DNA of 64,000 nucleotides from an uncultured Oscillospiraceae bacterium (GTDB lineage Bacteria > Bacillota > Clostridia > Oscillospirales > Acutalibacteraceae): contig URCA01000016.1 in assembly GCA_900546265.1 (NCBI GenBank), positions 1 to 64,000 of the forward strand. The letters are read 5' to 3'. Each line of letters begins with the position of its first letter. Position 1 is the first letter of the stretch. Both the position numbers and the translations under genes were made by a program. The notes beneath the pieces were generated by a model. That model was not told the DNA's origin, searched no databases, and worked only from the letters and a program-made list of their open reading frames with translations. Below, one piece after another: positions 23,025 to 32,193 of the stretch.

Positions 23025-24764
23025 CTAGGCAACATCAAATTCATGCAGGATATGGTACCCGTTCACCACGGCGGCGTCGATGCTGACGCGGGCGTACCGG
23101 TTCAGGCTATTTTTCAGGTAGAAGGCCAGCTTATAGCGCCCGGCCCGGCCCGGCAGCTTCATTTTCGCGCTCAGGGTGTGGGTCAGCTGCTTGGTATCGC
23201 TGTAGTTGTCCGGATTGCGGTTATACCAGGCGGCGGGATTGCCGCATTTGACGGTGGACACCACCTTGTTTTGGCTGTCCAGGATGGCAAAGCCGCTTTC
23301 CAGATTGAAGGCCGCCGCAAAGCCGCGGTTCTGCAGGGACATGGCGACCTGAATGGGGGCGGAGGGCTTGCTGTCCCCGGTGATCTTCAGGGACTGGCCC
23401 ACGATCCGGTAGCCCAGATGATCCCGCACGAATTCGAACAGGTTGCGGGACACGACTTTCCCGTTTTTATCCTTGAACCAGTTGGCGTCATACAGGACGC
23501 CGTTCTTTTTGAGCCAGTCCTCGGTCATGGCGATTTTTTTCCATTTGCCGATTTCCGAGGTCTCCTTCCGGCCCCAGTCCAGATAGCTGTGCATAATGCT
23601 CAGGGTGGAGAAGCGATGCTCGGAAAATTGCAGCACGCAGCGCTTGCCGTCCACCCAGGCGTCGTTCTCTGGGAACCAGGAGTTCCAGTAGATTTCGCCG
23701 TCCTGGGGGGTGTAGGCCGCTTCTTTAATGAGCTGCAGCCACTGGTCGGTGCCGTCCTCCAGGCCGCCGGTGCCGCCGTCCGCGTTGCCGTAGCCGTAGG
23801 GGACCTTTCCGAAAACCGCGTCGTTCTCGATGCCCAGGCGATTGTACCACGTTTCGCCTTTCATCAGGTTTTTGTATTCCGGTAGGCGGATGAGGCCGTA
23901 CAGGCCGTTGGGGATGACCAGCTTTTCCATAACCGCCTTGCAGATGACCTTTTTGTCAATGGGGTATTTCAGTCCGTCGCTGTGCCATTCGCCCCAGGCG
24001 CCGATGAAGCAGATGGGGAAGGCCTGGATGGTATCCTTCATCTCCTTGATGACCGGTGCGAGCTGATCGATGTGCCGCAGCATGGTCTCCTGCGACGCTT
24101 CATGATCCGGGTCGGGCATGCTGGTCATATAGCAGAACCGGGGCTGGCTCTTGATGCCCATTTCGGCCTGCACCCGCAGAAAGGTTTTGATGCCTTCCAG
24201 CCCCCTGGCGGAGATGTCGCCGTTGTTATAGGCGTAGAGATAGAAATAGTTCTGCATGACCATGGTGTCGTCGCCGGGGTAATTTTTGTTCTGGCCAATG
24301 GCTTTCATCACCAGCTCCTTGCAATAGGCGGCCATATCCTTCTGCTCGGCGATGGTATGGACGCCTACGCCGCTGATGTTGCTGCGGAAGCCCCGATCCG
24401 GGTTCCCCCAGAACTGGGCGTCGTCCGAGGCGGTCAGGGGCTTGAGGACTTTCTCCACCGCCACGGGGGTTTTCTTCCCCGTGCCGGCGGTGGTGGCCGT
24501 GGTGACGCTTCCGCTGCCGGCTGGGGTCTTGGGCCATGTGGTTTTGCCCGGGGCGGCGGAGCCCGGCGTGGAGCTGTCGGGGAGTGTGGAGCTTGCCGGA
24601 TCGGTAAAGCCGGCGGTCCCGTCCGTGCTGCCATCGGCCGGAGCGTCCGAGCTGGCGCTGCTGCCGGCCGGCGTGCCGGAGGAGGCCGGCGGGGACTCCT
24701 GGCGGCAGCCAGCCGCCAGGAGCAGCACCGCGCACAGAGCTCCGGCAATCAACCGTTTTTTCAT
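23025..24764 (-). CDS. DUF4874/DUF4832 lipoprotein, copy 3
   Basis: A 579-residue lipoprotein (lipobox AAGC). A low-complexity Ser/Thr/Pro/Ala linker (about 25-100) is followed by NPDRGFRSNISGVGVHTI, FIGAWGEWHSDGLKYP and the DUF4832 part (LQNRGFAAAFNLESGFAILD). It diverges most from the other two in the N-terminal barrel-like domain. It lies next to the sortase-type surface protein gene. AAGGA is eleven bases before the ATG. Confidence 0.78.
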   Translation of the reverse strand: MKKRLIAGALCAVLLLAAGCRQESPPASSGTPAGSSASSDAPADGSTDGTAGFTDPASSTLPDSSTPGSAAPGKTTWPKTPAGSGSVTTATTAGTGKKTPVAVEKVLKPLTASDDAQFWGNPDRGFRSNISGVGVHTIAEQKDMAAYCKELVMKAIGQNKNYPGDDTMVMQNYFYLYAYNNGDISARGLEGIKTFLRVQAEMGIKSQPRFCYMTSMPDPDHEASQETMLRHIDQLAPVIKEMKDTIQAFPICFIGAWGEWHSDGLKYPIDKKVICKAVMEKLVIPNGLYGLIRLPEYKNLMKGETWYNRLGIENDAVFGKVPYGYGNADGGTGGLEDGTDQWLQLIKEAAYTPQDGEIYWNSWFPENDAWVDGKRCVLQFSEHRFSTLSIMHSYLDWGRKETSEIGKWKKIAMTEDWLKKNGVLYDANWFKDKNGKVVSRNLFEFVRDHLGYRIVGQSLKITGDSKPSAPIQVAMSLQNRGFAAAFNLESGFAILDSQNKVVSTVKCGNPAAWYNRNPDNYSDTKQLTHTLSAKMKLPGRAGRYKLAFYLKNSLNRYARVSIDAAVVNGYHILHEFDVA

Positions 24765-24841
24765 CGGTATCCCATTCCTTCCTGTCCGTATGGTTCCGTG
24801 TCGTGAAAGAATGTGCTGGTGTTACCGGGTCTCCCGTGGGG

Positions 24842-26698
24842 TCAGCGGCGCTTTTTGCGCGAGACGCAGATGACCGCGCCGGACAGACCGGCCAATGTCA
24901 GCACGGCCAGCGCGCCGACCGGTTCGCCGGTGGAGGGGTTGCTGCCGCCGTTGCCATTGTTCCCGCCGCTGCCGCCGCTGGAGGTGCCGGCGTCGGGCGT
25001 GCTGGAGGTGCCAGGCTCACCGGAAGGGGTGCTAACCGTGGGCTCGCTGGAGGTGCCTTCCAGCTCGGCTTTCGTCATTTCCGCGCCGGTAAACAGGTTC
25101 TGAATTTTGCCGCTGCCGTTCATGACCACGCCGTCCTTGCTCATGACGTCGTTGGTGGCCTGCATCAGCGAGCTGAGGGTGAAGCCGCCCATCTCCCCGC
25201 CGAAGGAGGTGATGTAGATGACGAGGTTGCACACCACGTCGCCCGGCACCACGCCGCCGTTGCCGGTCATAATCGACCACGGGATGCGCACCCAGCCCTC
25301 AAACCCACTGGGCATGGGCACGGAGGAGTTGCCGCATCTGGTGGTTTCCCAGGTCTTGGAGCCCTTGGCCAGCAGGAAGGCGTCGCCCTTGCCGACCTCC
25401 GGCCAGGACTTGGTATCCGTGGATTCGCCGTTGATGCACAGGCTCAGCTTGATGTCGGTGGTTTCCATGCCGTTGAGGCCCTTGGGCATCTTGACATAGA
25501 ACATAAACCCGCCTTTGTCCCGGACGGTGAACATTTCGAAGCTGTAGATGGTCAGCTCCAGCTTGGGGCCCTTGCCGTATACGTTGTTGGTGATCTCCGT
25601 CTTGTTATTAATATACAGGCCGTTGTATTTGCTGCCCAAAGGATTGGGGTTCGTTACCGCCCGTATGTCGAAGGTATCCCGCGGAAACTTAGGGGCGGGG
25701 AATACGGTGTACAGGCCCTTGGTTTCCCCTTCGGGGATCTGCTCGTCCACCGTGTAATCCGCCATAAAGGGGATTTCTTTCATATAGGATACGCCGTCGA
25801 TGGTTTCCTTGGGATCGGGCGTATCGATCGGTTCGCCGTAGAAGAAAAACCGGGTGGTGGTTTCCCCTTCCATCATGACGCGCGTGGGGTAGTATTCCGC
25901 TTTGGTGGGATCGTTGAGGACGGGCATGGGCGCGGAGAAGTACAGGGGGCCGGCCTCGCCGCCGTATTCGCCCGGGATGATGGAGATGTCCTTGAGGTTC
26001 ACTTCATTCCAGTCGATGTCCTTCTTCCAGTTTTCTTTGGACAGGAAGATATAGCCCTCGAAGCCTTCCTCGCCAAAGTTGAAATACTCGCCGGTGCCCT
26101 TAATGGTGCTCCATTCCTTGGCGCCCTTTTTCAGCACATAGATGTCTTTGTTAGCAGGGGGGCCGATGCTCCAATCCTCCTGCGGATTCCAGATCGGGAA
26201 CTGCGCGCGGAGCTTAGAGGCAGGGGTCTTGACATACCAGAGAAGACCGGCCGCCCCCTTGAGGGAAACCGCGCCCTCGTCGACGCTGTCGTCGGTGAAG
26301 AACTTCATCCAGATGCTGTTGGATTCCGAAAAGGGCTCGGTGACCGTGCTGTCCACCTTGAACATCAGGGGAGAGAACAGCGAGGATTTCGAGGGCTCCA
26401 CCGACACGGTGTTCTTTCCCTGATAGCTGCCGCCGTACAGCTGGAACACAGGTTCGGTGCCTTCACCGTAGGGGAAATAATCCCCTCGTTCGCCGCCAGC
26501 CTCGATTTCAAACAGGGTGGACGTTTCGCCCTCCTTCAGGCTCTGGGCTATGGTGTTCAGCTCGGTGATCAGGGGCGTACGGCGCAGAACCGTCACGTCC
26601 TTGATGTTCGTTTCGTCCGCCGCGGACACCGCCGCGCCGCCTATCATGGTGGTAGCCAGAAGGGCCATTGCCGCTATGGTGCTGAGAACTTTTCGCAT
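24842..26698 (-). CDS. Surface protein with two repeated domains and NPSTG sorting tail
   Basis: A 618-residue wall protein. Signal peptide at 1-27 (AVSAADE). Two related regions (about 30-280 and 290-535) each carry a GFEG(Y/W) beta-strand and K-G-(A/S)-K-x-W motif, suggesting tandem carbohydrate-binding-like sandwiches. A Gly/Ser/Thr-rich linker is followed by NPSTG (587-591), a hydrophobic span and RKKRR. The NPxTG motif fits class B-type sortases rather than LPXTG enzymes. GGAGG is seven bases before the ATG. It lies inside the carbohydrate locus and probably retains substrate at the surface. Confidence 0.75.
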   Translation of the reverse strand: MRKVLSTIAAMALLATTMIGGAAVSAADETNIKDVTVLRRTPLITELNTIAQSLKEGETSTLFEIEAGGERGDYFPYGEGTEPVFQLYGGSYQGKNTVSVEPSKSSLFSPLMFKVDSTVTEPFSESNSIWMKFFTDDSVDEGAVSLKGAAGLLWYVKTPASKLRAQFPIWNPQEDWSIGPPANKDIYVLKKGAKEWSTIKGTGEYFNFGEEGFEGYIFLSKENWKKDIDWNEVNLKDISIIPGEYGGEAGPLYFSAPMPVLNDPTKAEYYPTRVMMEGETTTRFFFYGEPIDTPDPKETIDGVSYMKEIPFMADYTVDEQIPEGETKGLYTVFPAPKFPRDTFDIRAVTNPNPLGSKYNGLYINNKTEITNNVYGKGPKLELTIYSFEMFTVRDKGGFMFYVKMPKGLNGMETTDIKLSLCINGESTDTKSWPEVGKGDAFLLAKGSKTWETTRCGNSSVPMPSGFEGWVRIPWSIMTGNGGVVPGDVVCNLVIYITSFGGEMGGFTLSSLMQATNDVMSKDGVVMNGSGKIQNLFTGAEMTKAELEGTSSEPTVSTPSGEPGTSSTPDAGTSSGGSGGNNGNGGSNPSTGEPVGALAVLTLAGLSGAVICVSRKKRR

Positions 26699-26813
26699 GG
26701 TTTTTCCTCCTTTTAAGGTTGAATGAACGTGTTGTCGAAGCCGGGAACGCCGTGCTGTGCCTTTTGGATACGCATCCCTCCTTACTATCGGCTTGATTTA
26801 TATGGATGTCGTC

Positions 26814-29045
26814 CTAAAACCCTGCCGGGGTCTCGATGCGGACGGCTTCGCCTGCCGGAATGACGCGGCCCTGCCAGCTTTGTTCCGCGCCGCCGTGGTT
26901 GGCGGCCAGCACCACGCCGTTTTCGTAGGTCACGAGGCTGAGAGCCCCCTCCCGGGAGTGGGCGCGGATGCGCTGACCTTCCAGGCCCTGATGCAGCCGG
27001 GTATAGGCGGCAGAAGCGGCGGCAATGCTGTCAACCCAGTTTTCCGCGCAGGTGTTAAAGAGGAATTTCAGCGGGGTTTTGCTCAAAATGGCGGGATCGC
27101 AGCCGGTCAGCCAATAGGCCGGCTGGATGCCGGTTTCCAGCAGCGTCAGCAGGTAATCCGCCGGGTCTCCCGCCAGGTTGACCGGCTGCGAGGCCAGGGA
27201 CGTATAGCCGTGGTACACCATGGAATAGAAGGGGACGGTTTCGCTGAACAAATCCTGTCCGCTGCTCTCGCTGGGAACCTCCAGCAGCAGCGAGGCCAGG
27301 CCGGCCATGTAGCCGTTGGCCCCGTCGGCGGCCAGCCGGATGCCGGCGGCGCGCATTTGCTCGAAGCAGGCGCGGTAAACGGCCAGAAGCTGCCCCCGAT
27401 CCATACCGCGGTGCGCGTCGAAGTCGCTGTACAGCTCGCCGCCCATGTTTTGGAGCAGCACGCCGGAGACGCCCGACGCGTCCAGGCCGTCCAGCAGCCG
27501 GCGATTGTTCTTCCGCAGGGAATCCGCCGATACATACCGCCAGGAGGCGCCCTTTTCGTCCCAGTCCCAGGTGCTGGACAGGGGCAGCCGGCGCACCACG
27601 TTTACTTTATTGAGGCTTTTGGCGTATTGGTTGCTGGAGAACAGCCGCATTCCCCCGCCGTAGTCCCGGACCAGATCGCAGACCATAAACACGCGGGAGG
27701 TTTTCGCCTGTTCCTGCAGTCTGGACGCTGCGGCTTTGCCGCCCAGGCTTTTGTCAAAAGCGGCTTTAAAGGGATAGCGGTTTTCATAGCCGCCTTTTTC
27801 AAAGCCGTATAACAGGATGTTGGTGCCGTTCACGCCTTTGTCCTGAAGAGCCTTCATCGTCTGCTCCACCTCGGCAAAGGTGGTGGCGGCGACGCTTTTT
27901 TGATAGGGAATACCTAAGAAGCTGGCCGGCCGGGAGGTTTTACCGAAGAATTGCAGGCTGACGCTCCGGCCGCTTTCCGCCGCCGGGCGCAGGTCGGTTT
28001 CCTCCTCCAGGTAGCGCTGATAGCGGCGCGCCATGCCGCTGTAATCGGCGTCGGCTTTTTCCAGGAAATAGTACCGGACCTCCGGGGACTCCGCTGTCGG
28101 CTTGTCGTGCAGCATCAGGACGGTGCGCTGGTTGGATTCCTTATCCCGGATGCCGGTCAAGTCCTGCTGATGATAAATAAAGGCGCTGTTCACCGCCGTA
28201 TAGGGAGACAGGCCGCCGTCGGACTCGGCCCGGATGGAAGCGGCGGCGGCGCCGGCATGGATGACGGCCAGGAAGGCGTGCCCCGCCTTTTGCATACCGA
28301 ACACTGGCAGGCGGACGCTTTGGGTGTTGTCCACGCTTTTGAGCAGCAGGTTGACGGAGGGATCGCTGCCGTATACCGGCTGGTTGTAGGGGGAAGCGCC
28401 CCGCCCGCTGTCCGAGAACCGAATCAGCGCGCCGCTGCCGTCGGGCACCAGCGCGTACCCGTCCTCTCCGCTTTCACCGGCGCCGAAGTAGGGGAGGAGG
28501 CTGACGGAGGTCAGGCGGGAGGTGCCGTATTCCTCGATTTCCGGATACACGATGGACGCCTGGACATAATCGTCCGCGAGGGTGATTTCCACCGGGATGC
28601 GGAAGGAGGTGACGGCCTCGGCGAAATCGTAGACGATGCGCACGCCGTTGGCAATCTGCCGGACTTCGAAGGTGTCCGCCTGTACGCAGCCCTCCTGGCT
28701 GTTCACCGTCATTTCATTCAGGGCGGCGTCCACAAAGGTGATGATGAGCTGCGACTGCAGCTGCCGCAGCATCTCCTGGGAGAGCTCCAGCCCTTCCAGC
28801 TCCGGGGGATTGGCGTACCAGACCGTGTTCTCCCGCGAGTCCCACACCGCCAGGTTGGCGGTGCGCAGGTCGACGCCCAGCCGGAGAAAGCCGGAAGCCG
28901 CCACCTGGGTGAAGTCCTCCGAAAGCGGGACGACCGGGGAGCCGGGCGGCGTTCCGCCGTCCGCAGGCGCCGGATCGGCCGCGCCGGACACGCCCGCGCC
29001 GAGCAGAACGGCGACGGCCGCCAGAAAGGCGCCGATTTTTTTCAT
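26814..29045 (-). CDS. DUF5696-family secreted protein, putative glycosidase
   Basis: A 743-residue secreted protein with a signal peptide (GVSGAAD) and no lipobox. An N-terminal beta-rich domain (about 45-240) is followed by a barrel-like region with NILLYGFEKGGYENRYPF and YSDFDAHRGMDRGQL, and a C-terminal beta-domain. It matches the DUF5696 type found beside YIP1, NHL and sugar ABC genes in Firmicutes, the same order seen here. A glycoside hydrolase function is inferred, not shown. ATG at 29045 is preferred to 29057, which sits too close to AAAGGA. It ends 115 bases before the surface protein gene; that gap holds only its ribosome site. Confidence 0.75.
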   Translation of the reverse strand: MKKIGAFLAAVAVLLGAGVSGAADPAPADGGTPPGSPVVPLSEDFTQVAASGFLRLGVDLRTANLAVWDSRENTVWYANPPELEGLELSQEMLRQLQSQLIITFVDAALNEMTVNSQEGCVQADTFEVRQIANGVRIVYDFAEAVTSFRIPVEITLADDYVQASIVYPEIEEYGTSRLTSVSLLPYFGAGESGEDGYALVPDGSGALIRFSDSGRGASPYNQPVYGSDPSVNLLLKSVDNTQSVRLPVFGMQKAGHAFLAVIHAGAAAASIRAESDGGLSPYTAVNSAFIYHQQDLTGIRDKESNQRTVLMLHDKPTAESPEVRYYFLEKADADYSGMARRYQRYLEEETDLRPAAESGRSVSLQFFGKTSRPASFLGIPYQKSVAATTFAEVEQTMKALQDKGVNGTNILLYGFEKGGYENRYPFKAAFDKSLGGKAAASRLQEQAKTSRVFMVCDLVRDYGGGMRLFSSNQYAKSLNKVNVVRRLPLSSTWDWDEKGASWRYVSADSLRKNNRRLLDGLDASGVSGVLLQNMGGELYSDFDAHRGMDRGQLLAVYRACFEQMRAAGIRLAADGANGYMAGLASLLLEVPSESSGQDLFSETVPFYSMVYHGYTSLASQPVNLAGDPADYLLTLLETGIQPAYWLTGCDPAILSKTPLKFLFNTCAENWVDSIAAASAAYTRLHQGLEGQRIRAHSREGALSLVTYENGVVLAANHGGAEQSWQGRVIPAGEAVRIETPAGF

Positions 29046-29071
29046 GAGACATCCCATTCCTTTCGGCTGCG

Positions 29072-29770
29072 TTATCGGTAGGTCAGTTCCTGCGCGATGC
29101 TGGTCGCGAAGCCGAGAATCTGCTGGGCGATGCTGAAAAACAGCAGCAGCAGAAAGCAGACGGCCAGGATGGCCAGCAGGGTGATGATTATGGAGACGAT
29201 GGTTTTCTTAACGGTGTATTGGTGGACAATCATCATCCCCAGGAACACCAGCAGCAGGCTCCAGCCCGCGCCGACGACCTGGAAGGTTTGGTAAATCATG
29301 GCTTCATCCAGAGACAGGACGTTGGACAGGAGAATGCCTAGGAAGCCCAGGAGGATCCAGGGGGTCAGGGAATAGGCGGCGGCTATCCAGATGTCCCGCA
29401 TCGTCCCCTCGCCGTCAATGAGCGTGCAGGTGGCCCAGTTGCATATCGTCCACAGCAGCAGAGCGCCCGCCGACTGCAGCAGGGCAGGGAGGAGCCGGAC
29501 CATGGAATCGGGCTGGGGATGGAAGAGATAGCCGGTGCACAGGGCCTGCGTCAGGGCTTCCAGGAAAAACAGCAGAACCAGCAGATTGGCCAGGCCCATG
29601 GACGCTTTTTTCTCGTATTTCAAATCCTGGAAAACCGCCAGGGGATGAATGAGCAGGCGAAAGGGATAAAGCAGCTTTTCCTTGTCCGGTTTTGCCGGCG
29701 GAGTGTCCCGCAGGCGGCGCTGCCGCAGATGGATATAGCAGCCAAGCAGCATTTTCTTCACATTTGTCAT
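29072..29770 (-). CDS. YIP1-family membrane protein
   Basis: A 232-residue membrane protein with about five hydrophobic spans (near 62-80, 95-110, 125-147, 160-182, 193-220). The N-terminal KLLYPFRLLIHPLAVFQDLKYEKKAS segment leads into a Yip1 domain. It follows the NHL gene by 21 bases and precedes DUF5696 by 26. The role of YIP1 proteins in these loci is unknown; coupling to a surface complex is a guess. Confidence 0.8.
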   Translation of the reverse strand: MTNVKKMLLGCYIHLRQRRLRDTPPAKPDKEKLLYPFRLLIHPLAVFQDLKYEKKASMGLANLLVLLFFLEALTQALCTGYLFHPQPDSMVRLLPALLQSAGALLLWTICNWATCTLIDGEGTMRDIWIAAAYSLTPWILLGFLGILLSNVLSLDEAMIYQTFQVVGAGWSLLLVFLGMMIVHQYTVKKTIVSIIITLLAILAVCFLLLLFFSIAQQILGFATSIAQELTYR

Positions 29771-29791
29771 AGTCGGATTCGCCTTTCCGCC

Positions 29792-31273
29792 TTATCGGCG
29801 ACGGATTCGTTTGCCGGATTTCCCGGACAGCATCCACCGGTGCGCTTTTTTTATCAGAAAGATAAACAGGGTCAGGCCGGCCGCCGCGCTCAGAAGCAGC
29901 CACACGAAATGGCGGCGGACAAATTCCTTGCGGTAATCCTTCAGCGCCATGGAATAGAAATACGGGTCGTCCCCTTTTTTCAGCATCTCCATGGCGGCGG
30001 CGCTGTCGCCCTGCTGGAAATACGCGCGGCCGATGCTTTTGTAGGCGATGGACAGATGGCTATTTTCCCGCAGGATTTCCTGCCACCGCTCCACGGATTC
30101 GATATACTTGCCGGCGCTGTAAAACGTCAGGGCGTCGAGAACCCGGCGCATGTAGGCGGTGGGCTCGAACACGGTCAGGCTGGCCTTTTCGCTGTCCAGG
30201 GCCAGGAAGCTGTCTCCCTGCCGTTCCACGGCCGCCAGGGCCTTGAAGGTGCCCCGACGCTGCCCGGAGCCGCCCCAAATGGCCACCAGATTGCAATCGG
30301 CGTCGTACAGGAACAGGCGGCCGCGGGTGGCGTCCGCCCCGCACAGCAGGCCCGATTCGGTGACGCAGACGTCCACGAAGGCGCTGGCGACCTCCTCGCC
30401 GTTATCGTAGGAGACTTCCAAATCCCCAAACACGCCGTGGCCGAACTTCTTCTCCGCGGGCTGGAGGATATTGACGCCCAGCATGTTCAGGTGCTTGAGG
30501 GCTTTGCCCGCGCCCGCGCCGGCGCAGGAGGTATACAGAAAGTTGTCGCGGTCGATATACAGGTTGCTGTAGGGGGAGGGCAGGCTTTTTTCCATGGATT
30601 CCACCTGCTCTGTGCTGAACCACTTTTTCCACATCTGCAGGAACAGGACGTCGGCGGTCACCTTCACCTCGTTGGGAGCGAAAAACCCGAGAAAGCGATC
30701 CTGCGCGTCGTATTGGACAATCCCCTGATAGATCGAGGGATCCACCACAAAGACGTTGCCGTCCGTGTCCACCGCCACCTTTTCCGGCGTGTACTGGATA
30801 TGGGTGTTGATGGCGGTGACGCCCTCGTTGGTCATGATGCGCACGGCTTCCCGCTTTTCATTGACGGCCACGATCCGGGCGTTGCCCGTGTCACAGATGT
30901 ACAGCAGCCCGTCGGCCGCCTTGAACACCCCTTTGGGCTGGCTGAGCGGCTCTTCCCGGCCATCGATAAGTATCGCCGTGAGGACGTCGGCGGACTGAAA
31001 ATCCGCGCGGATACGGACGATCCGGTTGTTTCCCGTGTCCGCCAGATAGATGGCGCCCGTCCCGTCGACGTGCAGATCCTGCGGCTCCCGCAGGCGGCCG
31101 ACGCCCAGCTCGAGCCCGTCGTAAACCGCGCGCACCTGGTAGGGCGCCGGCGCCGGTATCGATGTTTTATCGGACCCGTACAGATAAGCCTCGCTCTGCG
31201 GCAGGGCCGCGCCGGGAAGCGTCAGCGCCAGAGACAGAGCCAAAGCGGCCGCTGCCCTTCTGTAGCTCCTCAA
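29792..31273 (-). CDS. NHL-repeat protein with C-terminal membrane anchor
   Basis: A secreted or membrane-anchored protein of 493 residues. After a signal segment come beta-propeller repeats of NHL type (LREPQDLHVDGTGAIYLADTGNNRIVR, then LSQPKGVFKAADGLLYICDTGNARIV and more to about 380). A TPR-like helical part follows (about 395-440), then one span (about 455-475) and a basic tail. I chose TTG at 31273 because GGAGG lies eight bases before it; the ATG at 31288 has no good ribosome site. Such proteins may sense or scaffold a glycan-processing complex. Confidence 0.75.
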   Translation of the reverse strand: MRSYRRAAAALALSLALTLPGAALPQSEAYLYGSDKTSIPAPAPYQVRAVYDGLELGVGRLREPQDLHVDGTGAIYLADTGNNRIVRIRADFQSADVLTAILIDGREEPLSQPKGVFKAADGLLYICDTGNARIVAVNEKREAVRIMTNEGVTAINTHIQYTPEKVAVDTDGNVFVVDPSIYQGIVQYDAQDRFLGFFAPNEVKVTADVLFLQMWKKWFSTEQVESMEKSLPSPYSNLYIDRDNFLYTSCAGAGAGKALKHLNMLGVNILQPAEKKFGHGVFGDLEVSYDNGEEVASAFVDVCVTESGLLCGADATRGRLFLYDADCNLVAIWGGSGQRRGTFKALAAVERQGDSFLALDSEKASLTVFEPTAYMRRVLDALTFYSAGKYIESVERWQEILRENSHLSIAYKSIGRAYFQQGDSAAAMEMLKKGDDPYFYSMALKDYRKEFVRRHFVWLLLSAAAGLTLFIFLIKKAHRWMLSGKSGKRIRRR

Positions 31274-31310
31274 GGTTCCAGCCTCCATTCGGAAAAGGAT
31301 TGTGGCTTCG

Positions 31311-32159
31311 TCAGGATTTGATGCCCGAATAGGCCATGGTTTCCACCACGGAATTTTCGCAGAAAAGGAAAATGACGATGGGCGGCAGCATCAGCAGCAC
31401 CGACACGGCGGCTGTGACGCCCGTGCGGATGATGCCGCCGGTGTTGATCTGCTGCATCATGGTGGGCAGCATTTTCATGGATTCGCTGTAGGTAAACTGC
31501 GCGCCCGTCACGTTCCAGCTGCTGATGAAGGTGAGAATCATCAGCGTCATCCAGGCGGGGCGCATCATCGGCAGGACGATTTTGAAGAAGGAGTATTTTT
31601 CTCCCGCGCCGTCGATTCGCGCCGCTTCCAGCACGTCGTCCGGAATGGCGGAGATGAACTGGCCCATCAGGAACACGCCGAAGGAGGTGCTCATCAGCGG
31701 CAGGATCAGCGCCCAGAAGGTGTCCAGCATGCCGGTTTTCGCCATCAGCATGTATTGGGGCAGCGCCGTCACCTCGGGGCGGAACAGGATGGCGAACACG
31801 ATGACGCGGTTGATGATGGTTTTGCCGGGGAACCGGAGCTTGGCCATGGCGTAGCCGGCCATGGAGGCCAGCAGGATGTATCCCCCGGTGGACGCGGCCG
31901 TGACGAACACGCTGTTGAACACATACCGCTCCACCGCGATCAGCGACTGGGACTGCACCCGGAGGATTTCGGCAAAGTTCTGCAGCGTCGGGTGATAGAC
32001 GACGAAGCGGGGCGGGAACAGAAACAGCTCGCTTATCGGCTTGAACGCGTTGATGACGGAATAGTACATGGGCAGCGCGATGAAAACGCCGAAAACAGCC
32101 AGGAAGAGAAAGGCCGCGGCGTTGCCGGCCCGGGATCGATTCATGGTTTTCCCTGTCAA
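31311..32159 (-). CDS. CUT1 sugar ABC permease (MalG type), pair 2
   Basis: A 282-residue permease with about six spans. The cytoplasmic EAA loop (EAARIDGAGEKYSFFKIVLP) contacts the ATPase. TTG at 32159 is favoured: AAAGGAGG is exactly seven bases upstream, whereas the ATG at 32144 is 22 bases away. The second permease gene is next, and no ATPase lies in the locus, so a shared MsmK-type ATPase elsewhere is expected. Confidence 0.85.
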   Translation of the reverse strand: MTGKTMNRSRAGNAAAFLFLAVFGVFIALPMYYSVINAFKPISELFLFPPRFVVYHPTLQNFAEILRVQSQSLIAVERYVFNSVFVTAASTGGYILLASMAGYAMAKLRFPGKTIINRVIVFAILFRPEVTALPQYMLMAKTGMLDTFWALILPLMSTSFGVFLMGQFISAIPDDVLEAARIDGAGEKYSFFKIVLPMMRPAWMTLMILTFISSWNVTGAQFTYSESMKMLPTMMQQINTGGIIRTGVTAAVSVLLMLPPIVIFLFCENSVVETMAYSGIKS

Positions 32160-32193
32160 ACAGATGCCTCCTTTGCGCACGGCGGCGGAAGGC

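Noticed and set aside
26713..26775. 20-codon frame upstream of the wall-protein gene (minus strand)
   Set aside because: Its AAGGAGG is only one base from the ATG and the peptide has no recognisable property.
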